Positions 17,144 through 24,625 of a DNA stretch of 64,000 nucleotides are shown here, in pieces. The stretch's first letter is position 1, and the number at the start of each line of letters is the position of its first letter. This DNA is from LZORAL124-50-18 sp051208045 (GTDB lineage Bacteria > Pseudomonadota > Gammaproteobacteria > Pseudomonadales > Oleiphilaceae), in the NCBI GenBank assembly GCA_051208045.1, contig JBPJFY010000001.1, positions 124,001-188,000 on the forward strand, in the 5' to 3' direction. Made by a program: the position numbers and the translations under genes. Below the pieces are notes generated by a model, which saw only the letters and a list, made by a program, of their open reading frames with translations, searched no databases and was not told the origin of the DNA.

Positions 17144-17524
17144 ATGGCATGTACGGTATTTGCAAACGCGCGAGGAGTGGTGCACAAGGCCAGTGGGGGC
17201 ATGAGTCTTGTGTTCCCAGATGTATGTAAAACGCCTTCACCGGGAGGTCCTATACCAATTCCTTACCCAAATCTAGGTCAGGCATCCAATACCAGCCAAG
17301 GAACCAAGAAGGTGAAAGTTGACGGACAGATGGCTATGTTCAAGGGGGCGAAATATAGCATGACCTCTGGAGATGAGCCGGGAACTGCAGGTGGCGTGGT
17401 GAGTGGCGTGAACAGAAGCGAAGCAGAATTCATGCTGTATTCTTTTGATGTGAAAATGGAAGGAAAAAATGCCTGTCGTATGGGAGATATGCTGTTCCAC
17501 AATAAGAAAAACATCATGGGCTGA
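17144..17524 (+). CDS. PAAR-like DUF4150 spike-tip protein
   Basis: 126-residue DUF4150 protein, a PAAR-like cone expected to sit on the VgrG tip and link it to the toxin encoded next. Visible features are the N-terminal MACTVFANARGVVHKASGGMS, the FPDVCKTPSPGGPIPIPYPN block typical of the family, and the C-terminal GKNACRMGDMLFHNKKN. The ATG at 17144 with GGGGAG upstream is preferred over the frame's first ATG at 17108, which lies inside the previous gene. Toxin and tip are separate polypeptides here, whereas in many systems DUF4150 is fused to the toxin; the 32-base gap to the toxin gene suggests a co-expressed split effector. Confidence 0.82.
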   Translation: MACTVFANARGVVHKASGGMSLVFPDVCKTPSPGGPIPIPYPNLGQASNTSQGTKKVKVDGQMAMFKGAKYSMTSGDEPGTAGGVVSGVNRSEAEFMLYSFDVKMEGKNACRMGDMLFHNKKNIMG

Positions 17525-17556
17525 ATGGTTAAGAAAGACGAGAAAGGTATAGTGGA

Positions 17557-18450
17557 ATGACTCAGGTTTTAGAGCCAGTTGGCATAGATTTAAGCACTTG
17601 TTCAGACGACTGCCCCTTCTGCAAAGAACCGGCATTAAAAAATTATCACACCAAGCATGGCAAGTTAAAGGAAGAAAAGGTGCTAGCCAAAAATTTGAGG
17701 TCAGCTGCCGATGTAACCAAAGATAAAAAAGCAGGAGGCAATGTTTATCCTTTGCCAGGGGGGTGTGACGGCACAACCGGATGGGAAGCGGACGAAGGCG
17801 TATTTGAAGATTTTACAGTTAAAATGGCGGCTGCCCCTCATCATATTATCCCTGGGAAAGCAGCCATGGCTCCTTCTACTCTAGAGAAATGGACCTGTGA
17901 GAGCAAAGGTAAAATCAAGCAAGATATTGGTTACAATATTGATTGTGCACAAAATGGGGTGTTTTTGCCCCACCTGCCCGAGATCTATTGGACCAAGTAT
18001 AAGAAAGGAACAAAAAAGCGGCAGTCAGATTATTATGGTCAGACTTGGAGTGGTTTGAGTGAGTCGTCAAAGCAAAGTATTGGCTTTGAAGTGATGCGAG
18101 AAACATGGCTTCAGATGCACTATACGGACCATGATGATCCATACGTACATGTAGATGATGAGGCGAACTATGACGATGAGTGTAAGGAAGCCTGTAATGA
18201 ACTTTCTGACGCGATGTCACTGAAGGAAATGCAATCTACCTGTAAGGACTCTGATGGCAAGCTCATGCCGCCCTATGGATTAGTTCATCAAATTAACAGT
18301 GCTTCAAAAGAGGTCTTAACGCGAATAAGCAATCATCCGAGAAACTGGACTTCTTGGGTATCACCACTTGCGCAAGACTTTACGCAATACGTTAAACGCT
18401 ACCCTTCGTCTGCCTCAATTAGAGGAACAATTAAAAGGTTAAAAAAATAG
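17557..18450 (+). CDS. AHH-type nuclease toxin, probable T6SS effector
   Basis: 297 residues. The core matches the AHH subfamily of HNH/endonuclease VII toxins: AAPHHIIPGKAAM (H95, H96) followed by GYNIDCAQNGVFLP (about 126-139). This pattern predicts a metal-dependent DNase delivered into rival cells. The N-terminus carries CSDDCPFCKEP, a Cx3Cx2C cluster (C15, C19, C22) suggestive of a small zinc-binding docking domain. An acidic patch (DDPYVHVDDEANYDDEC) and further cysteines lie in the second half. It sits between the PAAR-like tip and an Imm11-like gene, as expected for an effector-immunity pair. GC is about 38 percent over 17641-17700, well below the flanking core genes, which suggests horizontal acquisition. 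Confidence 0.8.
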   Translation: MTQVLEPVGIDLSTCSDDCPFCKEPALKNYHTKHGKLKEEKVLAKNLRSAADVTKDKKAGGNVYPLPGGCDGTTGWEADEGVFEDFTVKMAAAPHHIIPGKAAMAPSTLEKWTCESKGKIKQDIGYNIDCAQNGVFLPHLPEIYWTKYKKGTKKRQSDYYGQTWSGLSESSKQSIGFEVMRETWLQMHYTDHDDPYVHVDDEANYDDECKEACNELSDAMSLKEMQSTCKDSDGKLMPPYGLVHQINSASKEVLTRISNHPRNWTSWVSPLAQDFTQYVKRYPSSASIRGTIKRLKK

Positions 18451-18503
18451 TTGGCTACGCAAAGCGTTGACATAAACAGGCACCGAATATAAAGGAAATT
18501 ATT

Positions 18504-19049
18504 ATGTACTATCGACTGGAATGGAAAGAGGTACCGGCTAACCCTAATCTTGCGAATACTGACACCTGCCCAGATCTTGATGTGCCGTGGCGAATGGGAG
18601 TGAAATTTCCAAATTCCCTGCCTGAGCCCATTGTTTGTCCTTTGCACCCTAAGAGAGGATCAGAGCTCAGGGATATGTTCATGACTGATATTCCTCTGTT
18701 TTCGAATAAGTTAATTTCTATTCTACGCGAGGCCGGGGTGGACAATTTGGATCTTTACCAGGCCGAGTTACATTCGCCGAACGGTGAAGTTTATACAGAT
18801 TACAAAGCAGTAAATATAGTAGGAACTGTAGCTTGTGCGGATATGGGTGCGTCTGAGTATATGCCTGGTACAGAGCCTCCGCTGGTAAGGTTCTCTAAAT
18901 TGATAATCGACGAACAAAAGGCATCAAACCATAAGCTTTTCCGTCTTGCCGAACGTCCACTGCATATACTGGTATCTCAGTCGGTGAAAGATGCTCTGGA
19001 CAAGCATGCGTTGGTCGGTGTCTTTTGTGAGCCAGTTGAAGCGGCCTAG
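18504..19049 (+). CDS. Imm11/DUF1629-like immunity protein
   Basis: 181-residue soluble protein, likely the cognate antidote to the AHH nuclease. Family marks are YKAVNIVGTVACADMGASEY in the middle and FRLAERPLHILVSQSVKDAL with GVFCEPVE at the C-terminus, the usual Imm11 (DUF1629) layout. No signal peptide, which fits immunity against a toxin acting on cytoplasmic DNA. It follows the toxin by 53 bases with its own ribosome site (AAAGGA). A second, frameshifted copy lies at 20265-20824 and a distant orphan at 41635-42216. Confidence 0.72.
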   Translation: MYYRLEWKEVPANPNLANTDTCPDLDVPWRMGVKFPNSLPEPIVCPLHPKRGSELRDMFMTDIPLFSNKLISILREAGVDNLDLYQAELHSPNGEVYTDYKAVNIVGTVACADMGASEYMPGTEPPLVRFSKLIIDEQKASNHKLFRLAERPLHILVSQSVKDALDKHALVGVFCEPVEAA

Positions 19050-19079
19050 GCTGCTGTTCAAGTTTCGGAAGGAAATTTT

Positions 19080-20162
19080 ATGAAAGCGCCTCTATCTTAT
19101 ATTCCGGGAGTCATAGACGCCCACATCGAAGAGGCGGGCTTTCTTTCGCAATTGTATTTGGATGCATTGAAGGATCAGCCGGTTGACAGAGATTACTTAC
19201 GCAGTCTCTCTACGAGGCTGCGGGCGCATATTGGCGGCTTGCTGTTGAATATCCTTCCCTCTTGGGAAAGATTGGTTGGAGAATTCACCGAGAACGGAGT
19301 ATTTGCAGAGGCAGATGCTTTTTTTGTGGGGGGCGTCATTTCTTTTGAAGGGCGGCGGCAAGCCGATGTGGTGACCCTTGTTAATCAGTCATTCGATAGG
19401 GGAACATCAGACCAAGGGGAAGCGTTTGAGCGTTTGGCGTTTTCCATGATTTGGCTTTCGGAAAATGCTGTCTACCCTTGGATCCAAAAATTCCAGGTTT
19501 CCTCAAAGCCTGAACTTGCCTACATCGCGTTGTATGTGAATGCCTGGCGCAACCAAAACTGGCTCGAAGATGAACGAGCGCTCACGCAACGTCTATTTAA
19601 TGATCGCACGCCGGGTTGGTTGCTCGCCTTGGCGACGGAGCTTATCCTCCATGGCGATGGTGCGAAGTGGGTTCCTTTCCTTCGCACTCTGGCAAACGGG
19701 GGTGAGAGCGCCCTGAGTGCGGCCGTCTACCACAGCGCTGCCGCGCGCCTGAGATTCGGCGATACAACGGCTCTTGAGCATCTCCAGCCCTTCGTGAATG
19801 CGGAGAATCCTTGGCGTGAGGCGGCTACGGTATTGTGTTTCTCGCATTTGGATGCCCAAGCAGGCAAAGACTGGTTGCGCCCTCTGCAGAAGTCCCCAGG
19901 TATTGAGCGAATCATGTTGCTCGCCATTGGCGCACTGAGGGAGAAAAGCCTCTTACCGTGGGTGTTGAATCAGCTGGCTAAACCTGAGCTTGCGCGTTTG
20001 GCGGGGCTATCTATCGCCCGAATTCTCGCTGTTGATCTGGAAGACCAGGGGTGGGTGTTGGATGATGAAGCAATGGATGATGCCTGGTTGGAAATCGAAG
20101 GGGATGAGATGCTGCCGTGGCCAGATGAGAAAAAGATTCGCACTGCTTTGAAGATTCAGTGA
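19080..20162 (+). CDS. TIGR02270-like HEAT-repeat-type protein
   Basis: 360 residues, all-helical in appearance, with the TIGR02270-type N-terminus (IDAHIEEAGFLSQLYLDAL, LSTRLRAHIGGLLL) and leucine-rich helical repeats thereafter (ALSAAVYHSAAARLRFGD, IERIMLLAIGALREKSLLPW). Family members occur next to T6SS vgrG/effector cassettes and are presumed protein-binding scaffolds, but no activity is known. It stands between two Imm11 copies and may serve effector handling or immunity. The GC content returns here to about 57 percent (19201-19260), in contrast to the AT-rich toxin module upstream. GGAAGGAAATTTT precedes the ATG. Confidence 0.6.
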   Translation: MKAPLSYIPGVIDAHIEEAGFLSQLYLDALKDQPVDRDYLRSLSTRLRAHIGGLLLNILPSWERLVGEFTENGVFAEADAFFVGGVISFEGRRQADVVTLVNQSFDRGTSDQGEAFERLAFSMIWLSENAVYPWIQKFQVSSKPELAYIALYVNAWRNQNWLEDERALTQRLFNDRTPGWLLALATELILHGDGAKWVPFLRTLANGGESALSAAVYHSAAARLRFGDTTALEHLQPFVNAENPWREAATVLCFSHLDAQAGKDWLRPLQKSPGIERIMLLAIGALREKSLLPWVLNQLAKPELARLAGLSIARILAVDLEDQGWVLDDEAMDDAWLEIEGDEMLPWPDEKKIRTALKIQ

Positions 20163-20264
20163 ATATTGGGTAGGTTAATGTTCTCTGGTTGATCGGATTT
20201 CAGTAAGTGCTTAATGCGCTTACCCGTGGTTGGCAGGAAACAGAGCAGGAAAAGGCGTCCGCGT

Positions 20265-20824
20265 GTGTTTTACCGTTTGGCATGGAAAGAAGTACCCGCT
20301 AACCCGGATCTCGCCAATACGGGCGACTGCCCGGACCTGGATGTACCTTGGCGGATGGGGGTACGGTTCCAAAAAAACTTACCTAAGCCCATTGTGTGCA
20401 GGCTGAACCCCGGTCGAGGCACGCAACTCCGGGATATGTTCATGACGGAATTCCGCTTTTTTCAGAGAAGCTGCTAGGCATTCTCACGGAGTCAGGGGTA
20501 GCAAATCTGGATCTCTATGATGTGGCGTTGCACTCTCCCGACGGGGCGGTTTACACCAACTACAAGGCGGTAAACATCGTGGGAACAGTATCCTGTGCAG
20601 ACATGTCGGCATCGGAATATGTGTCCGGCAGTCAGCCGCCGCTTATGCGGTTTACCCGGCTGGTCATTGATCCGGAAAAAGCGTCGAATCAGAAATTCTT
20701 CAGATTGGCAGAGCGGCCGGCACATATCATTGTCTCTCAAACCATCAAGGAGGCTTTGACTCAGAGCGATCTTCTTGGCGTTTTCTGTGAGCCGGTTGAA
20801 ACCTCTCCAGCGGTCAAAAGATGA
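20265..20824 (+). pseudogene. Frameshifted second Imm11/DUF1629-like immunity gene
   Basis: A homologue of the 18504-19049 immunity gene split over two frames. Frame one gives VFYRLAWKEVPANPDLANT up to FMTEFRFFQRSC and a stop near 20477. The downstream frame gives GIPLFSEKLLGILTESGV through KAVNIVGTVSCADM to FCEPVETSPAVKR. Compared with the intact copy, one base is missing at about 20448-20450 (MTDIPLF is expected where GGAATTCC is read). GC in the 5' part is about 62 percent (20281-20340) against 53 percent in copy one, so it is not a recent duplicate. It could be a decayed resistance gene to a past effector, or a sequencing error; a GTG at 20265 is the likely original start. Confidence 0.75.
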
Positions 20825-20974
20825 CGAGAGAACATTGATACCGCATGCGCATTCAACAGCAGCTATGAGGATATTTGAGGGCCTAACTGTGCTTTAATCG
20901 CTTTCTAGGGTGATTTTTTAAAGCAATCGGTTTAAAGTTAAAAGACTACTCAAAAAAAACAAACAGGCTCTCTT

Positions 20975-22153
20975 ATGGCTAGCGGAAGAAAAGGATTTTC
21001 AGGGCAACCGGTGGTTGTACCCTGTGTTTATGCCGTGGTAGTGGCTTCACTCGTCGCTTGTGGCGGAAATCAAGTGAAACCCGGTGGCTCACTTGGCAAT
21101 ACAAGCGGGCAGCCCCACTCAGAGTCAGCGGCCGCCAGCGTTTCTGCGTCTCAGGGCGAGGCGACACAGGAAGTCAATTCGATGGCTGCCCCGTCAGCGT
21201 CTGAAAAAGATACGCCGCCAGTCATTCAGGCCGTTGCTGAAACCGTGGTGCCCGTGCCTGACGCTGATACGTCAGTAGCCAAGCCCAAGAGCAACACATC
21301 AGCCGACCTGCCTTCTAACCCGCCAACCCAGAAAGTTACCCTGAAAACACCGCCAAAGTCATCCATACCAGTTGAAAAAAAAGTTTCCAGCGTTCCCAAG
21401 CCGAGCACTGTGAAAACGCCTGATCAATCCACGTCGGCAGAGAAAAAGCCTAACGAGGATAGATCCGTCAAAAGCAAACCTCAGGTAGAAGCGGGTGTTA
21501 TCAAGAAGCCCGTTTCGCCAGCAGCAGATAAACCGGCAAAAACCGTTGGCACTGGTTCGGAGGCCGAGATAGCGAAGGCTGCAAGCTCAACGGAATCTTC
21601 GCCACCGATGATCGAAGCGCACACTGATCAAACTTCGGAGGCCATGCAACTCGCCATGGTGGATAAACCTGCCCTGGAGGTACCGCCGGCAGCTGCGCTG
21701 AACATTACCCTGGATCAGCTTCCCCTGAGCCTGGGAGAGGGCTGGCAGTTGGATCGCACAAAATCGCCATTGAATGCCTCTGCAGAGTGTCAGCTGACGA
21801 AAAAAGTGACTGGCATTGATGATGGGTATGACAAGTCCGAGATGGTCCTGGCCCTGAGCCAGAGCGGTGTATGGTTTAAATCGACAGCCAACATTGATAT
21901 GACCTATCCAGGCGTGGGCGTGCGCTTCGCTGGAAGCACGGAAAGTGAGTTGGTCGACTTTTCAGAGAAGTATTCCGATGCAGGTGCCTTTCTGCGTATC
22001 GCGCCGGAAACCATACCCCCTGACATTCGGGCGATTCATATTTTGATGGGCTTCTGGCCTACCTGGCCGGTCACCGAAACGCGGGATGTGGCATTCACGC
22101 TGACGGATTTCTCTCAACTCCGACAGGCACTAAAGGCCTGTGCTAAGCTTTAA
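20975..22153 (+). CDS. Lipoprotein with long Pro/Ser/Lys linker
   Basis: 392 residues. A basic N-terminus, a hydrophobic stretch and the lipobox ASLVAC (C29) predict an anchored lipoprotein. Residues about 30-235 are low-complexity (Pro, Ser, Ala, Lys, Thr), long enough to span much of the periplasm. The C-terminal domain (about 240-392; ITLDQLPLSLGEGWQLDRT, AECQLTKKVTGIDDGY, YPGVGVRFAGSTESELVDF) is folded-looking with two conserved-looking cysteines, and I do not recognise it. Position before a membrane heme sensor and a Ser/Thr kinase in a T6SS island recalls TagQ of the Pseudomonas TagQRST-PpkA pathway, by context only. It is too long and of the wrong type for TssJ. Confidence 0.65.
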   Translation: MASGRKGFSGQPVVVPCVYAVVVASLVACGGNQVKPGGSLGNTSGQPHSESAAASVSASQGEATQEVNSMAAPSASEKDTPPVIQAVAETVVPVPDADTSVAKPKSNTSADLPSNPPTQKVTLKTPPKSSIPVEKKVSSVPKPSTVKTPDQSTSAEKKPNEDRSVKSKPQVEAGVIKKPVSPAADKPAKTVGTGSEAEIAKAASSTESSPPMIEAHTDQTSEAMQLAMVDKPALEVPPAAALNITLDQLPLSLGEGWQLDRTKSPLNASAECQLTKKVTGIDDGYDKSEMVLALSQSGVWFKSTANIDMTYPGVGVRFAGSTESELVDFSEKYSDAGAFLRIAPETIPPDIRAIHILMGFWPTWPVTETRDVAFTLTDFSQLRQALKACAKL

Positions 22154-22234
22154 TCGCTTGGCTATCCGCCAGAGAGCCTGATACAGGCAAACAGAAAGCA
22201 GAATAGATAAAGCAGAATAAATAGGTATTGCGTC

Positions 22235-23116
22235 ATGAGCTTAAGATTAAAATTCAACATCGTACTCCTGATAGCGATGATTCTCGGCGTGTCGGTTGCC
22301 GGTATCTTTGCGAATCGGCTGTTGCAGGATAATGCCAAGCAGGAAGTGGAAGACATCGCCCGCGTGATGTTGCAAAGTGCACTAGCGGTTCGCGCTTACA
22401 CGGTGGGTGAAATAAAGCCCTTGTTGGCGCTACAAACAAAGCGTCAGTTCTTGAGCCAGACGGTGCCAGCCTATGCTGCGCACCAATACATTAAACAGGT
22501 GCAGGACCAATATCCGGATTACAGCTACAAAGAAGCTACATTGAATCCCACGAATCCGGCAGATCGCGCGACGGACTGGGAAGCCGATATTATCAATAAG
22601 TTTCGCAGTAACGATGATGCCAAGGAAATCATCGGTGAGCGAGAAACGCCTACCGGTAAAATGATGTATCTGGGAAGGCCCATCAAAATTACCAATAAAG
22701 ACTGTCTGGCGTGTCACAGCACGCCCGCGGAAGCGCCACAGACTATGATAGATGTGTATGGTCCGGCCAATGGCTTCGGTTGGAAACTGAATGAAGTGGT
22801 GGGGGCTCAATTGGTGTCTGTGCCCATGTCATTGCCTCTGCAGCGGGCAGATCGAGCGTTTAAAGCCTTTATGGCCTCTTTGATCGGGGTGTTTGTGCTT
22901 GTCGGCGTGTTGATTAACATTCTTTTGCATGTGGTGGTTGTGAAGCCTGTGCGAGTCATGGCGGAGAAGGCAAACGAAGTGAGTATGGGCGCGTTAACCG
23001 CGGAAGAGTTGACGATTTCCGGTAAGGATGAGATTGCTTCATTGGGGCACTCCTTTAATCGTATGCATCGCAGTCTGGCCAACGCCATGACTATGCTGGA
23101 AGAAGATGATGACTGA
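22235..23116 (+). CDS. Membrane sensor with DUF3365 c-heme domain and HAMP
   Basis: 293 residues. A transmembrane helix at about 8-28, a periplasmic DUF3365 (Tll0287-like) domain to about 205 with one c-type heme motif CLACH (C157, C160, H161), a second transmembrane helix at about 212-234, then a cytoplasmic HAMP domain (VKPVRVMAEKANEVSMGAL to HRSLANAMTMLEE). There is no kinase or cyclase of its own, so the signal must be passed to a partner; the next gene, 28 bases on, is a soluble Ser/Thr kinase. A heme-linked periplasmic domain suggests sensing of redox state or a gas such as NO. Linkage within a T6SS island is unusual. Confidence 0.82.
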   Translation: MSLRLKFNIVLLIAMILGVSVAGIFANRLLQDNAKQEVEDIARVMLQSALAVRAYTVGEIKPLLALQTKRQFLSQTVPAYAAHQYIKQVQDQYPDYSYKEATLNPTNPADRATDWEADIINKFRSNDDAKEIIGERETPTGKMMYLGRPIKITNKDCLACHSTPAEAPQTMIDVYGPANGFGWKLNEVVGAQLVSVPMSLPLQRADRAFKAFMASLIGVFVLVGVLINILLHVVVVKPVRVMAEKANEVSMGALTAEELTISGKDEIASLGHSFNRMHRSLANAMTMLEEDDD

Positions 23117-23144
23117 TCTATTGCCGGTGGTGAGTGCTGACTGA

Positions 23145-24512
23145 ATGCAGAAAATTGGCAAATACAACATCATAGAGACCATTGGCAAAGGTGCCATGGG
23201 AGCCGTTTACAAAGGGCAGGACTCGGTCATTGATCGCATTGTTGCCATCAAAGTCGTGCATCCTCATTTGATTGATGGAGAACAAGGCGATGATTTGCTG
23301 GCACGCTTCCAACAGGAAGCGAAAGCGGCTGCGCGCTGCTCTCACAGCAATATCGTGACCCTCTTTGATTTTGGTGTGAATGACGAAACGCCCTTTATGG
23401 TCATGGAGTTCATTGAAGGGCTGGATCTGCGGTCACTGCTTAAAATGGGCGGCGCGATCTCGACTCAGCAAAGTGTTCAGATTATTGATCAGGTTTTAGA
23501 CGCGCTGCAGTATGCCCATGATCACGGTGTTGTGCATCGGGATATCAAGCCAGCGAATATCATGGTGCTGGACAGCGGCAAAGTGAAGGTTGCGGATTTC
23601 GGCGTCGCTCGTCTCGAAAGCTCTGACCTGACCAATGCGGGTGATATGGTGGGTACGCCTAACTATATGTCACCTGAGGCGCTCCGCGGCGCTAAAGTGG
23701 ACAATCGGTCCGACCTGTATGCGGTTGGCATAGTTCTGCTGGAGCTGCTCACCGGAACCCGGCCTGCGGCAGGCTTCGTCGACAGTGACACGATTTTTGA
23801 TCTGCTGGAAAAATCATCACTGGACCGAACACACAAGTCAAAGTTTCATGATCTCCTGGTGAAAGCGCTCGATCCCAAGCCAAACAAGCGCTTTCAGAAT
23901 GCTCGCGAATTTGCGCGTGAAGTCACAGCGCTACTGAGTGGGCAGCCGGTTTCGCCGGAAGCAGAGGATGATTTGGGTGCGACGGTCGTTTCTACACGAC
24001 AAGTGTTAGCGGCGACGAAAACCACACCGCAGGTGAGTACACCGACCCAGCAAACAGGAATCACCATTGAGGCAGGATTGTTAGGCGTGATTGAAAAGTC
24101 GTTGGCGACCTATTTGGGACCCCTCTCTTCGGTATTGATTAGGAAACGAAGTTCGCAAAGTGTCAGTTTCGAAGCGCTGGTCAGCGATTTGGCCGCTCGA
24201 ATTCCCAATGAGCAGGATCGGCAGGCCTTTGTGATGACTGTGAAAAGCCAGTGGCAGAACAGTCTTTCCGGCACAGGGTCGTATTCCACGACCGCCGGCA
24301 GCCGTGTGGCGAGTGGCGCGGGGATCTCATTAGACCCTCAACGTCAGGAAGCCATCACACAGGCACTGGCCTTCTATTTGGGGCCGCTCGCCGGTAAGGT
24401 GGTGAAGAAAACAGCTCGAAAGGCAGGCAGCGAAGAAGAGTTCTTACGAACGCTATCAGAAAAGATTCCCGACGCGAACCAAAGGCGGGAGTTTATTCGC
24501 AAGATAACCTGA
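23145..24512 (+). CDS. Ser/Thr protein kinase (PpkA-type role) with duplicated C-terminal module
   Basis: 455 residues, soluble. The kinase domain (about 7-270) has glycine loop GKGAMGAVYKG, VAIK (K36), HRDIKPAN (H131-D133), DFG (D151-G153) and GTPNYMSPEAL, all intact. Residues about 308-365 and 402-455 are two copies of an approximately 50-residue helical unit (ALxxYLGPL...IPxxxxRxxF). Unlike P. aeruginosa PpkA there is no transmembrane helix or periplasmic sensor, so input may come from the DUF3365-HAMP protein encoded just before. By analogy it should phosphorylate a T6SS component and control firing; no FHA-domain substrate and no PppA phosphatase are found in the window. tssA follows after 113 bases. 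Confidence 0.85.
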   Translation: MQKIGKYNIIETIGKGAMGAVYKGQDSVIDRIVAIKVVHPHLIDGEQGDDLLARFQQEAKAAARCSHSNIVTLFDFGVNDETPFMVMEFIEGLDLRSLLKMGGAISTQQSVQIIDQVLDALQYAHDHGVVHRDIKPANIMVLDSGKVKVADFGVARLESSDLTNAGDMVGTPNYMSPEALRGAKVDNRSDLYAVGIVLLELLTGTRPAAGFVDSDTIFDLLEKSSLDRTHKSKFHDLLVKALDPKPNKRFQNAREFAREVTALLSGQPVSPEAEDDLGATVVSTRQVLAATKTTPQVSTPTQQTGITIEAGLLGVIEKSLATYLGPLSSVLIRKRSSQSVSFEALVSDLAARIPNEQDRQAFVMTVKSQWQNSLSGTGSYSTTAGSRVASGAGISLDPQRQEAITQALAFYLGPLAGKVVKKTARKAGSEEEFLRTLSEKIPDANQRREFIRKIT

Positions 24513-24625
24513 ACGGAAGTAATGAACTACCCCTGTCGGGGTAAACTCGACAAACAGGCAAAGTTAGACTAAACAATACAGACATGCGCATCGGGTGTTC
24601 CAGCCCAACCGAAGAGAGATGATTC

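Noticed and set aside
20975..22153. Lipoprotein considered as TssJ
   Set aside because: At 392 residues with a 200-residue linker it is much larger than TssJ, and the C-terminal domain does not resemble the TssJ beta-sandwich.
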